Below are positions 1 through 8,378 of a stretch of DNA of 33,250 nt, piece by piece; position 1 is the stretch's first letter, and every line of letters starts with the position of its first letter. Below the pieces are notes generated by a model. The model did no database searches and was not told the DNA's origin. It saw nothing but the letters and a program-made list of their open reading frames with translations. Source of the DNA: an uncultured Lachnospiraceae bacterium. GTDB taxonomy: Bacteria; Bacillota; Clostridia; Lachnospirales; Lachnospiraceae. The position numbers were made by a program, and so were the translations under genes. The DNA lies in contig CALWLY010000034.1 of the NCBI GenBank assembly GCA_944381635.1, positions 1-33,250 on the forward strand, given 5' to 3'.

Positions 1-560
<560 letters not shown>

Positions 561-581
561 CTATGTCAGGATGAATTTCAT

Positions 582-1226
582 CTACTGAACAACTGCTACC
601 ATACTGTGCCTTACCACGCTGTCTCTATAAGTGTATCCTTTCTGCAGCTCCTGCGCCACAATTCCGGATTCAAACTCCTCACTTTCCACCTGCATTACCG
701 CGTTGTGGAAGTCCGGGTTAAACTCTGTTCCCACCGCTTCAATGGGCTTTACTCCAAGATTGTCAAGCTCGGTCATGAGCTGTTTGTAAATCATGTTCAT
801 GCCCTCGGCAAAAGGACTGTCCTTTTCTTCTTCGGGGACCGAAGCGAGTCCTCTTTCAAAGTTGTCTACCACCGGCAGGATCTTTTCGATCACACTTTTT
901 GCTCCCGTCTCAAACATGGCTGATTTTTCTTTTTCCGTTCTCTTACGGAAGTTATCAAATTCTGCCATCTGACGTTTTACTCTGTCTTCCAGCTCGTCAA
1001 TCTTCTGCTTGTAGGCTTCTTTTTCTTTATCTTTCTTTTTCTTCTTGAAAAATCCTTCTTTCGCAGGTTCTTCTTCTGAATTATCAGAAGCTTCCTCCTG
1101 CTCCTCCCCGTCCGCTTCCCATTCTTCTTCGAGAGCTTCCGGGTTCACATCGCTTTCCTCTTCTCCTGCGATAGGTTCAGCGCTGTTTTCCATTTCCTCT
1201 TCTCTCAAATTTTCTTTATCTGCCAC
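582..1226 (-). CDS. grpE: Nucleotide exchange factor GrpE
   Basis: GrpE releases ADP from DnaK. The acidic, low-complexity N-terminal third (many Glu and Asp) is followed by a Lys-rich patch, a long coiled coil (about residues 70-140, with QMAEFDNFRKRTEKEK) and the beta domain with PEFHNAV-like NPDFHNAVMQVES and GYTYRDSVVRHSMV. About 215 residues is normal for the family. Start choice: an ATG at 1233-1235 lies directly against the only good ribosome site (AGGAAGG, spacing 0), so I prefer the GTG at 1224-1226, which sits 9 nt from it and removes three residues. The gene lies 17 nt downstream of hrcA and 81 nt upstream of dnaK, in one operon. Confidence 0.95.
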   Translation of the reverse strand: MADKENLREEEMENSAEPIAGEEESDVNPEALEEEWEADGEEQEEASDNSEEEPAKEGFFKKKKKDKEKEAYKQKIDELEDRVKRQMAEFDNFRKRTEKEKSAMFETGAKSVIEKILPVVDNFERGLASVPEEEKDSPFAEGMNMIYKQLMTELDNLGVKPIEAVGTEFNPDFHNAVMQVESEEFESGIVAQELQKGYTYRDSVVRHSMVAVVQ

Positions 1227-1243
1227 TTTTGTCATCCTTCCTG

Positions 1244-2272
1244 TTATTTCTTATACAATGTATCCAACTGGTTCATCAGCGTCTTCAAGGTAGCTACAAC
1301 CTTCTCATAATCCATTCGCTTCGGTCCGATAATTCCAATCGTTCCTTTCATGCCTTCACCAAGTTCATAGGTTGCGGTGACCACGCTGCAGTCTTTCATG
1401 CCTTCCACCGGAGCCTCATCTCCGATATACACCTGAATTCCGGTATTGTTCTCATCTGCCAGGGTTTCCTGCACCAGCTCGCCAAGCATCTGCTTTTCTT
1501 CGAAAGTCGTGATCAGCTCACTGGCTCTTTCCTTATTATCTGTCAGTTCCGGATAGCGGAAGATGTTGTTTGCTCCGCTGGTATAAATCTCCAGGTCTTC
1601 ATCTGCCTTTATGGCTTCTGCCACCGCGTCAATCACATCTGCTATTACTTCACTGTGAATACCTGCCTGTTGTTTCATGGCAGATATCATTCCCAGGTTG
1701 ATCTCTTCCATCGTAAGCCCGTTCAGGTGAGTGTTCAGCAGGATGTTCAGCTTCAGTATCGTTTCATCATCCAACGCATCTTCCACATTTATGACACTGT
1801 TTTTAATCACATTGCCTTCCACTACGATGACAGCCAGAAGCTGGCGGGCATCAATGCGGGAGAGCTGAATGAATTTCAGCTTGTTGCGGTGATACTGCGG
1901 CGATGAAATCATTGCCGCATAATTGGTGTTGGTGGCGAGCACTCTGGCCACTCTCTTTAAGAGAGTATCCATCTTCTCATCTTTTTCAAGGAGAAGTCCT
2001 TTTAACTCTTCCACTTCCCGTTCCTTCTCGGTAAGCATCGTATCCACATAAAAACGATAACCTTTATCGGAAGGAATTCTTCCGGCCGAGGTGTGAGGCT
2101 GGATAATATATCCAAGTTCTTCCAGATCTGACATCTCATTCCTTATCGTTGCGGAACTCAAATTCAAATCCGTATATTTGGAAATGGTCCTGCTTCCCAC
2201 CGGTTCACCGGTTTCCAGATAATTCTGGATGATTGCATACAGAATTTTTTTCTTTCTCTCATCCAGTTCCAT
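1244..2272 (-). CDS. hrcA: Heat-inducible transcription repressor HrcA
   Basis: HrcA binds the CIRCE operator and represses the class I heat-shock genes; it needs the GroEL chaperonin to stay active, which is how misfolded protein relieves repression. The N-terminal winged helix-turn-helix (residues about 5-80) contains LSSATIRNEMSDLEELGYI and HTSAGRIPSDKGYRFYVD, both hallmark segments. A GAF-like domain and the C-terminal segment with GIIGPKRMDYEKV complete the usual ~340 residues. The start ATG at 2270-2272 is preceded by AGGTGAAGG. It is the first gene of the operon, with its own promoter and a perfect CIRCE 26 nt upstream, so the repressor regulates itself together with grpE and dnaK. Confidence 0.97.
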   Translation of the reverse strand: MELDERKKKILYAIIQNYLETGEPVGSRTISKYTDLNLSSATIRNEMSDLEELGYIIQPHTSAGRIPSDKGYRFYVDTMLTEKEREVEELKGLLLEKDEKMDTLLKRVARVLATNTNYAAMISSPQYHRNKLKFIQLSRIDARQLLAVIVVEGNVIKNSVINVEDALDDETILKLNILLNTHLNGLTMEEINLGMISAMKQQAGIHSEVIADVIDAVAEAIKADEDLEIYTSGANNIFRYPELTDNKERASELITTFEEKQMLGELVQETLADENNTGIQVYIGDEAPVEGMKDCSVVTATYELGEGMKGTIGIIGPKRMDYEKVVATLKTLMNQLDTLYKK

Positions 2273-2297
2273 TTCCCTTCACCTCTTCCTTTCGTTA

Positions 2298-2324
2298 TTA
2301 GCACTCAATCTATTGGAGTGCTAA
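2298..2324 (-). promoter_or_regulatory. CIRCE operator of the hrcA operon
   Basis: TTAGCACTC (2298-2306), a 9-nt spacer, then GAGTGCTAA (2316-2324). Both arms match the published CIRCE consensus at every position. It lies just downstream of the predicted -10 box, where HrcA binding would block initiation. Confidence 0.97.
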
Positions 2325-2339
2325 CATCTTCTGATGTTT

Positions 2340-2368
2340 AAGATAGCACTACTGCTTCCTATTGTCAA
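2340..2368 (-). promoter_or_regulatory. Predicted SigA promoter of hrcA-grpE-dnaK
   Basis: On the minus strand TTGACA (2363-2368) is followed by a 17-bp spacer and TATCTT (2340-2345). The -35 box is consensus and the spacing ideal. The start of transcription would fall near 2333, directly ahead of the CIRCE, as in other Firmicutes hrcA operons. Confidence 0.75.
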
Positions 2369-2402
2369 CTGTCTTGGCAAAAAATATTTATAAATAAATT
2401 CT

Positions 2403-2441
2403 AAAAAAACCTGAAAGCCGTTTTGACTTTCAGGTTCTTTT
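2403..2441 (-). terminator. Rho-independent terminator after the DUF6465 gene
   Basis: AACCTGAAAG (2408-2417) pairs perfectly with CTTTCAGGTT (2427-2436) around a 9-nt loop. Read on the minus strand the stem is followed by a run of T (2403-2409), so it ends the DUF6465 transcript and insulates it from the hrcA promoter 35 nt further on. Confidence 0.85.
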
Positions 2442-2473
2442 TATTCAGGAAACGTTTCTGCTCTCCTTAGTTA

Positions 2474-2953
2474 TCAGATTGCGTAGTTTCCGCTTATCTC
2501 TCCGTTGATCACGTAGTAAACAACGTTTTCTTCCGGTTTCACATAAAGCTCCACACTTTTGAAATCTTCTGCTGCTTTTCCAAGGTCATACTGCCATACA
2601 TCTTTTGCAATTTTGACCAGATCTTCTGTTGTATAAGATTTTCCTGCGTACTGAACACATACCTGGGCTTTGACTTCCTCTTTTACTTCTGCCGGTGCTG
2701 CTGTCTTTTTGGCAGGTGCTTTTTTTGCAGGAGCTTTCGCTGTCTCTTTCTTTGCTGTTGTCTTGGCGGTTGTTTTTGCTGCAGTCTTCTTTGCAGGAGC
2801 TTTCTTTTCCTCTTTTACAGGCTCTGCTTTCACTGTTTCTGCAGGTGCTGCCTTCACTTCCTCTTTTGCAGGTGCTGCTTCCTTTACAGCCGCTTCGGTT
2901 GTCTTTGCTGCTGCTTTTGTCACTTTGGTCTCTGTTGTTTTGGTCTGTTTCAT
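2474..2953 (-). CDS. DUF6465 family protein with Lys/Ala-rich N-terminal arm
   Basis: Function is not known to me. The 159-residue protein has two parts. Residues 1 to about 95 are almost entirely Lys, Ala, Glu, Thr, Val and Pro in AAxK and APAKK-type repeats, resembling histone H1-like or other nucleic-acid-binding tails. Residues about 97-159 form a compact domain (QVCVQYAGKSYTTEDLVKIA near its start, NGEISGNYAI at the end) typical of the DUF6465 family of clostridia. The start is the ATG at 2951-2953 behind GGAGGAGA; a longer in-frame start at 3019 has no ribosome site. It is monocistronic, with its own promoter and terminator. A role in nucleoid or RNA binding is inference from composition only. 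Confidence 0.85.
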   Translation of the reverse strand: MKQTKTTETKVTKAAAKTTEAAVKEAAPAKEEVKAAPAETVKAEPVKEEKKAPAKKTAAKTTAKTTAKKETAKAPAKKAPAKKTAAPAEVKEEVKAQVCVQYAGKSYTTEDLVKIAKDVWQYDLGKAAEDFKSVELYVKPEENVVYYVINGEISGNYAI

Positions 2954-3115
2954 AAAATTCTCCTCCACATCTTTCCCTATGCCGTGTTTCGTTTCTGAAT
3001 ATCGATGAAAAATCGGCATAAATCCCTCGAGAATATCCGCCAGGATGTACGGCAGACATACTCATGAACAGTCATCCTTTCAAGAAAATTTCAAACTTCT
3101 CCTGAAATACCAGGT

Positions 3116-3143
3116 ATCCTATGAAGCAAATCCCGTCAGTCAA
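3116..3143 (-). promoter_or_regulatory. Candidate promoter of the DUF6465 gene
   Basis: TTGACT (3138-3143), 16-bp spacer, TAGGAT (3116-3121) on the minus strand. It would give a leader of about 155 nt before the ATG at 2953. No other convincing pair is visible in this gap. Confidence 0.4.
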
Positions 3144-3187
3144 CTATACCTGAATCGTTACCAGTTTACTCCCAAAAACTTATCTTG

Positions 3188-4582
3188 TCAAATTTTCACC
3201 GGCAAAAGTACGATAAATTCGCTTCCTTTTCCCGGACAGCTTCTCAAAGTGATCTCTCCATTATAATATTCCACGATATGTTTTACGATAGAAAGTCCCA
3301 GACCGGTTCCTCCCATTTTTCTGCTTCGTCCTTTATCCACGCGATAAAAACGCTCAAATATCCTTGCCTGTTCTTCTTTTGAAATACCGCATCCGTCATC
3401 TCTTACGTAGATGCGCACATACTCCCCGTCCTTTTCCGCTTCCACCCAAACATTTCCTTCCGGATGATTGTATTTAATCCCGTTGCTTATAAGATTGGAA
3501 AGAAGCTCCCTCATCTGCTGAACACTGGCGTATAGTTCCACGTCCTCGCAGTCCTGATGCAGCTTCACTTTATATTCCGCCGCCATAGGTTCCATAGACT
3601 CAAACAGTTCTTTCACAAGAGCCGGTATTTTCACCATGGAAAAAGTGACTTCCGCTTCCTTTGCCTCCAGTCTGGAAATCATGAGAATATCATTGATTAC
3701 GCTGGTCATATGTTCGGTTTCCTTTAAAATGCGATGAAGAAAATCTTTTCTGACTCCCTCATCCGGAATCAGATCCTGCTCTAAAAGTTCCGCATATCCC
3801 CGTATGGAAGTGATGGGGGTTTTCAGCTCATGGCTGGCGTTGCTGAAAAACTCCTGGCGGATTCTTTTCTCCTTCTCCAGTCTCTGCATATGAGCCCGTA
3901 TCTCTTCAGCCATCCCTCTGGTAGTGTCTGCGATCACATTAAGCTCCGGATACTGATAATGTTTGAAATCAAAATGAAGCCCCTCAGACTTCACCTTTCC
4001 AAGCTCCTCGGATATTTCCAGAAGCGGGTGCGTGATCGTGTTGCTGAAGCGCACTGCGGCAAACCCGCTGATAAGAAATGTCAGACCGACTCCGCCTAAA
4101 AGAACCGGAAACACATCGCCCAGATAATCAAACATACCTGTATAGGGCACGGCCATCCGCAGAACATATTCGCCGTTCTGCGTCAGCTTTGCCACATACA
4201 AAAATTTCTTTTCCTGACTTTCCGAATATCTTCTGGCTGATCCGCTTCCTTTCTCAATGGTCTGAGCCACCTCTTCTCTTTCCAGATGATTTTCCATAGT
4301 TTCCGGATCTACACCGCTGTTGTCGGCTTCTACTTTCCCGTCCAGTCCAATCAGCGTAATCCTTGCCGTTTCCTCCATCACCTCACGCCCCAGCTCTTCC
4401 AGCTGCTCCTGAAGATTGCCTTCATAATCTAAAGAGTAATCCACTACGCTGATCGTCATTTCCATGGAAGAAATCGTATCCTCCAGGATATATCTTCCTA
4501 TAAAATAATAAAAAATCAGACTGCTGACTCCTACAGCCAGCAGTACGATGCCCAAAAATCGAAAAATAACGGCTTTTTTCAT
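3188..4582 (-). CDS. PhoR-type membrane sensor histidine kinase
   Basis: A membrane-bound histidine kinase, the likely partner of the regulator encoded directly upstream. From the ATG at 4580-4582 it has 464 residues: a first membrane helix (about 8-28), an extracytoplasmic sensor region, a second helix (about 152-178) and a HAMP-like linker. The dimerisation box SNASHELKTPITSIRGYAEL has phospho-acceptor His251. The ATPase has N box (NLISNGIKYNHP), G1 (DDGCGIS), F (ERFYRV) and G2 (GGTGLGLSIV). An upstream in-frame ATG at 4621 lies inside the regulator gene; the chosen start has GGAGGAAG just ahead and lies 1 nt after the regulator's stop. Context (Na/Pi transporter, PHO-like box) suggests phosphate sensing, which is inference. 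Confidence 0.93.
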   Translation of the reverse strand: MKKAVIFRFLGIVLLAVGVSSLIFYYFIGRYILEDTISSMEMTISVVDYSLDYEGNLQEQLEELGREVMEETARITLIGLDGKVEADNSGVDPETMENHLEREEVAQTIEKGSGSARRYSESQEKKFLYVAKLTQNGEYVLRMAVPYTGMFDYLGDVFPVLLGGVGLTFLISGFAAVRFSNTITHPLLEISEELGKVKSEGLHFDFKHYQYPELNVIADTTRGMAEEIRAHMQRLEKEKRIRQEFFSNASHELKTPITSIRGYAELLEQDLIPDEGVRKDFLHRILKETEHMTSVINDILMISRLEAKEAEVTFSMVKIPALVKELFESMEPMAAEYKVKLHQDCEDVELYASVQQMRELLSNLISNGIKYNHPEGNVWVEAEKDGEYVRIYVRDDGCGISKEEQARIFERFYRVDKGRSRKMGGTGLGLSIVKHIVEYYNGEITLRSCPGKGSEFIVLLPVKI

Positions 4583-4583
4583 G

Positions 4584-5291
4584 TCATTCTTCCTCCGGCT
4601 CCATAAAGCGATATCCCACACTGCGCACTGTGCGGATATACCGGCTTCCGGCCTCTCCCAGCTTCTGTCTCAGCGTCCGTATATGAATATCCAGTGTCCT
4701 TGTTTCAATATCCGCGCTGTAATCCCAGAGTCTGTCCAGAAGTTCTTCTCTGCTGACCACTCTGCTTCTATTTTCAATCAGATATAGAAGCAGGCTGTAC
4801 TCTTTAAACGTGAGAGCAACCGGAGACGAATCCATAAAGACTTCTCTGGTATTTGTATCGATGGAAAGACTTCCGTACTTTTTTCGTCCCTTCTCTTTCT
4901 TTTCTTCTCCGCTCTCTCTGACGGTTCTGCGCAGCAGAGAACGTATTCTTGCCATCAGCTCCAAAATTCCGAACGGCTTTGTCATATAATCGTCAGCCCC
5001 GGTATCCAGCCCCGTCACCTTGTCATACTCTTTGTCTCTTGCCGTGAGCACCATCACAGGAAGGTGCTTTAAACTGTCAGTGCTTCGGATCCTGCTGATT
5101 GCCTCCAGTCCGTCAATTCCCGGAAGCATCAGGTCGAAGATCGCCATATCCGGAACTTTCACCTGCATCCGCTCCAGAGCCTCCTCAGCCGTCTCAAAGG
5201 CCTCCGCTTCATATCCATATCCTGTCAGCGCTACTTTTACCAGGTTTCTTATATTTTCATCATCTTCAATGATAAAGACCGTCTGTGCCAT
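4584..5291 (-). CDS. PhoB/OmpR-family response regulator
   Basis: A DNA-binding response regulator of 235 residues. The receiver domain (1-120) has the acidic pocket EDD (9-11), phospho-acceptor Asp53 in IFDLMLPGIDG, Thr83 and Lys105 (TKPF). The C-terminal winged helix (about 135-232) has the OmpR pattern LTFKEYSLLLYLIENRSRVV and DIHIRTLRQKLG. The ATG at 5289-5291 has GGAGG ahead of it. It is followed immediately by the kinase gene and preceded, after a 168-nt gap, by the Na/Pi cotransporter gene on the same strand. It is therefore probably a phosphate-responsive PhoB/PhoP-like regulator; its sequence alone does not fix the signal. Confidence 0.93.
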   Translation of the reverse strand: MAQTVFIIEDDENIRNLVKVALTGYGYEAEAFETAEEALERMQVKVPDMAIFDLMLPGIDGLEAISRIRSTDSLKHLPVMVLTARDKEYDKVTGLDTGADDYMTKPFGILELMARIRSLLRRTVRESGEEKKEKGRKKYGSLSIDTNTREVFMDSSPVALTFKEYSLLLYLIENRSRVVSREELLDRLWDYSADIETRTLDIHIRTLRQKLGEAGSRYIRTVRSVGYRFMEPEEE

Positions 5292-5463
5292 AAATCCTCC
5301 TATGCATCCGCAGCAGCCAAAACATCCTTGTCATTTTCTGCCGCAAACAAGACAAACGCCTTGCGGACTTTTGATCGTCATGAATTCCAAAAGAGCCGGA
5401 TATGCCAGGGTCTGACGGTACTTCTTCCGCCAGAGCCTGACGCATATCCAGCTCTTTTATCAT
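5292..5463 (-). other. Gap between transporter and regulator genes: possible decayed small gene
   Basis: An ATG at 5461-5463 overlaps the stop of the transporter gene (ATGA) and opens a 65-codon frame starting MIKELDMRQALAEEVPSDPG that runs into the regulator start. A different minus frame reads KVRKAFVLFAAENDKDVLAA and ends in a stop one base before the regulator's GGAGG. The two look like pieces of one short gene joined by frameshifts, but I recognise neither. No ribosome site precedes the ATG; only coupling to the transporter could translate it. Confidence 0.3.
5389..5458. repeat. 17-bp inverted repeat after the Na/Pi transporter gene
   Basis: Left arm 5389-5405 (AAAAGAGCCGGATATGC) and right arm 5442-5458 (GCATATCCAGCTCTTTT) pair with one mismatch around a 36-nt loop. 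It begins 2 nt past the transporter stop and could act as a partial terminator or processing site that lowers read-through to the two-component genes. Confidence 0.55.
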
Positions 5464-7130
5464 AACACAGCTTTGCTTTCACTTTCCACATATCCTGCAA
5501 TATTTGTAGCGTGATCTGCCACGCGTTCCAGATTGCTGATAATATCCAGGAAAATCACGCCGCTTTCCGGTTCACATTTTCCTTTGGATAATCTGCGGAT
5601 ATGTTTTTCTCTGAGATCTTTTTCCAGAGAGTCCACGTTCTTTTCATGAGCATCCACAGCGGCTGCCGCTTCCACATCGTCTGACTTTCTTGCCTGAACA
5701 GCCAGATGGAAAGCATCCATCGTTTCTTTCGCAATCGCTTCCAGATCCGAATGACCTTTTCCGGAGAAAGTCATTTTATCTTTGCGCATCTGCTCTGCCA
5801 GCTCTGCAATGTTCTCCGCATGGTCTCCCGCTCTTTCAATGTCGCTTACGGTGTAGAACAGATTTTTAATTTTTTCATGCTGATGCTCTGTGAGAGAAAG
5901 GTTGTCCACTTCCACCAGAAAAGCGGTCAGCATTTTTTCCATTTCATTGATCTGTTTTTCCTGCAGGAATACAAGATCTGTCTTTTCTTTATCCCCGTTA
6001 AGAGCGCCTTCCACAGCCAGCGCAACATTTTTCTCTGCAAGCTGAGCCATAGTGGAAACCTCTGTCTGAATTGCTTCCATAGCAATGGCAGGGTTGTTTA
6101 AAATACGTCTGTCCAGCTTTCTCTGCATTTCTGCAACCGGATCCTCCAACGCATCCTCTTTGTCGTCAGCACGCAGGATACGTCCCGATAATTTTACCAA
6201 ACCGTCTGCAAAAGGAAGAAGGATGATAGTACATGTCACGTTGAATACCGTGTGGAAAATAGAAATATTCACGCTGTTTGCGGTGGAATTTCCCCATGCA
6301 GGATTGATAAGGAATACCACAAACATGACAACACCGAAAATAACTGCTCCGCACACATTAAACAAAAGATGAATAATGGAAGCTCTCTTGGCATTTCTTC
6401 CGGCTCCGCTGCTGGAAATCAGCGCAGTGACACAGGTTCCGATGTTCTGTCCAAGGGTAATGAAGACAGCGGATTTCCATGTTACGATACCGTTCATGGC
6501 CAGTGTCTGCAAAATACCTACGGATGCGGAAGAACTCTGAATGATTGCTGTTACCACGGCACCTGTAAGGATAGCAAGGATCGGATTTCTTCCCAGTACA
6601 ACAAATGCCTGTGAGAAAATAGGTGCATCGCGGTACGGTTCAATGGAGCCTGACATAAAGGACAGACCGATAAACAGTACACTGAATCCTACCAGAATTT
6701 CCCCTACTTTATTTTTCTTTTCCGATTTGGAAAACAGAAGCAGAAAGGCTCCGATTCCCAACAAAAGCGGAGAAAAGAATTCCGGTTTCAAGATACTTCC
6801 CCATTCGCTCATGGACACGATCCATGCCGTGATGGTGGTACCGATGTTGGCACCCATGATAACTCCCACCGCCTGAGTCAGCGTCATCATTCCCGCATTT
6901 ACAAAACCGACAACCATAACTGTTGTTGCGGAAGAGCTCTGAATAATCGCTGTTACGCCGGCGCCTACCAGAATAGCCAGCAAACGGTTTCTGGTGAGAA
7001 ACTCCATAAGTTTCTGCATCTTACCGCCTGCAGAACGCTGAAGACCATCCGCCATAATATGCATGCCGTAAAGAAACATGCCCAGGCCGCCGATAAATTG
7101 AAACAAATTCCCCAAATCTTCCATACTCAT
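5460..7130 (-). CDS. Na+/phosphate cotransporter of the NptA/PhoU-fusion type
   Basis: A membrane symporter that takes up (or in some members exports) inorganic phosphate with sodium. The 556 residues contain two inverted NaPi-II repeats, each with the QSSSA signature: AIIQSSSATTVMVVGF near residue 62 and AIIQSSSASVGILQTL near residue 196. A cytoplasmic PhoU-like four-helix region covers about residues 350-550, with the family-typical ERAGDHAENIAEL and LERVADHATNIAGY. The start at 7128-7130 has AAGAGG ahead of it. It is followed by the regulator and kinase genes on the same strand and preceded by 11-bp-phased TTTACA sites, so it probably belongs to the local phosphate regulon. Family assignment is firm; direction of transport is not shown by sequence. 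Confidence 0.93.
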   Translation of the reverse strand: MSMEDLGNLFQFIGGLGMFLYGMHIMADGLQRSAGGKMQKLMEFLTRNRLLAILVGAGVTAIIQSSSATTVMVVGFVNAGMMTLTQAVGVIMGANIGTTITAWIVSMSEWGSILKPEFFSPLLLGIGAFLLLFSKSEKKNKVGEILVGFSVLFIGLSFMSGSIEPYRDAPIFSQAFVVLGRNPILAILTGAVVTAIIQSSSASVGILQTLAMNGIVTWKSAVFITLGQNIGTCVTALISSSGAGRNAKRASIIHLLFNVCGAVIFGVVMFVVFLINPAWGNSTANSVNISIFHTVFNVTCTIILLPFADGLVKLSGRILRADDKEDALEDPVAEMQRKLDRRILNNPAIAMEAIQTEVSTMAQLAEKNVALAVEGALNGDKEKTDLVFLQEKQINEMEKMLTAFLVEVDNLSLTEHQHEKIKNLFYTVSDIERAGDHAENIAELAEQMRKDKMTFSGKGHSDLEAIAKETMDAFHLAVQARKSDDVEAAAAVDAHEKNVDSLEKDLREKHIRRLSKGKCEPESGVIFLDIISNLERVADHATNIAGYVESESKAVL

Positions 7131-7189
7131 TACAATTTCCTCTTATCTTTCCCGACAATCTGTGTTTCAGCCCATAAATTTGCTAGTTT

Positions 7190-7254
7190 ATTCTAACAGT
7201 CTATTGTAAAGTCTTTCTGAGTTTTTTGTAAAATCTATGTAAAATCCATGTGAA
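7190..7254 (-). promoter_or_regulatory. PHO-box-like operator and promoter of the Na/Pi transporter gene
   Basis: On the minus strand TTCACA (7249-7254), TTTACA (7238-7243), TTTACA (7227-7232) and TTTACA (7205-7210) stand at exact 11-bp steps, with one weak position (7216-7221) between the last two. Tandem TT(A/C/T)ACA repeats at 11 bp are the published PhoP/PhoB box pattern of Bacillus. A TAGAAT -10 box (7190-7195) follows 9 bp after the last repeat and has no proper -35 box, which fits an activator-dependent promoter. Confidence 0.7.
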
Positions 7255-7265
7255 GACTCTTCTGT

Positions 7266-8060
7266 CTACTTCGCCTCATAGTTCAGCCGCACTGTGATCA
7301 TCGCTGTCTTTTCCCTGGAACTGGTATCAAAGGCTCCGTCGTAAGTATACTCTCCCGCCCCTGAATTCTTTGCGGTGATCTGAAAGACGCCAAGGCTGGC
7401 GGAAAGCAGCTTACCGGGTGTACTTCCCGTTCCCTCTGCCATAATATCGATTCTCTGCTTGGCATTTTCCGTAGCCTTCTGAATCAGATCCAGTTTCACT
7501 TCATCCAATGTGGTGCAGTAATATTCCGGCGCGTTGGACACAAGCTGAACCCCTGACTCTATCAGCTGCGTGATATCTCTGGAAATCTGTTCCACCTTGT
7601 CAATGTCTGTGGATGTGACAGTCAGACTCTGATACAGATCATACCCGTCCGGATAATCTCTGATATAATTGCCGTTCTGATCATATTCTGTGCGATAACG
7701 TCTGGAAATATCCACGGAACTAAATACCAGTTCATCCTCGGTCACACCGTTTTGAAGCAGATATTCTCTCACCACCTGAGCATCGTTTTTTATGATAGAA
7801 TAAGCGGATGAGGTGGTGTCCCCATAGGCAGAAAAACTGCCTCTCCACACAATCAGGTCGGATTCAAAATCACAGCTGGCCGATCCGGTGGCAGTCAGTC
7901 CCCCGCCTCCGGATGTTTTCTTGTAATTTACCAAGCTTAGGGAAAATATCATCACACAGGCGATGGCCGCAGCCGCAGCAATCAGCGCTATGAGCACTCC
8001 TTTCCAGCTTCCGTTTCCCCCGTTTCGCTCTCCTCTTTCAGCTTTTCTGCTTTCCTCCAT
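7266..8060 (-). CDS. SIMPL (DUF541) domain protein, membrane-anchored
   Basis: A YggE-like SIMPL-domain protein; the family is linked to envelope and oxidative stress but has no agreed biochemical function. From the ATG at 8058-8060 (GGAGGG 8 nt ahead) it has 264 residues: a short charged cytoplasmic tail, one hydrophobic anchor (about 20-44), a Gly-rich linker, then the SIMPL domain. Family features seen are the opening TGSASCDFESDLIVWRGSF, the repeated alpha/beta unit, and the closing REKTAMITVRLNYEAK strand. A longer in-frame start at 8081 lacks a ribosome site. It precedes the phosphate transporter gene on the same strand with the PHO-like box between them, so the two need not be co-transcribed. 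Confidence 0.85.
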   Translation of the reverse strand: MEESRKAERGERNGGNGSWKGVLIALIAAAAAIACVMIFSLSLVNYKKTSGGGGLTATGSASCDFESDLIVWRGSFSAYGDTTSSAYSIIKNDAQVVREYLLQNGVTEDELVFSSVDISRRYRTEYDQNGNYIRDYPDGYDLYQSLTVTSTDIDKVEQISRDITQLIESGVQLVSNAPEYYCTTLDEVKLDLIQKATENAKQRIDIMAEGTGSTPGKLLSASLGVFQITAKNSGAGEYTYDGAFDTSSREKTAMITVRLNYEAK

Positions 8061-8264
8061 ACGATTCCCTCCTTCGTTCAAAGATGCGTATACCTTCTCT
8101 TTCCCCTGGGCTGCCGCAAGCGGACATCCTTACTTAAAGTATACCAGTCCCCCCGGCAAATAAAAAGCATTTTGTGGAGTGGAATTCACAGAATCTTAAG
8201 AATGGATATTTTGAAGCGAAGCGTCTTTTTCTATACGATAGAAAATGAAGTTTCCTGTCGCATA
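8061..8264. other. Gap between SIMPL gene and uppP terminator; weak promoter only
   Basis: On the minus strand an extended -10 element (TGGTATACT; TATACT at 8138-8143) lies about 78 nt ahead of the SIMPL start, with no good -35 box. I see no gene, RNA or repeat in the rest of this stretch. Confidence 0.35.
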
Positions 8265-8311
8265 AAAAAAGAGACCCTGCGGCTACCGTTTTGGTTTTCC
8301 GCAGAAGTCTC
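8264..8311 (-). terminator. Rho-independent terminator after uppP
   Basis: Arms 8271-8282 (GAGACCCTGCGG) and 8299-8311 (CCGCAGAAGTCTC) form an 11-bp stem with one small internal loop. On the minus strand it is followed by seven T (8264-8270). It lies 68 nt past the uppP stop. Confidence 0.8.
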
Positions 8312-8378
8312 CTCCTATACTTTTATCTTTATTTATCGCTGCCTTTTAACAGAACGTTTTCCAGAAAAATGATACCTC

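Noticed and set aside
2586-3065. A 159-codon minus-strand frame overlapping the DUF6465 gene
   Set aside because: It is the shifted frame of a repetitive Lys/Ala-coding region, giving a Ser/Cys/Arg-rich product with no conserved end.
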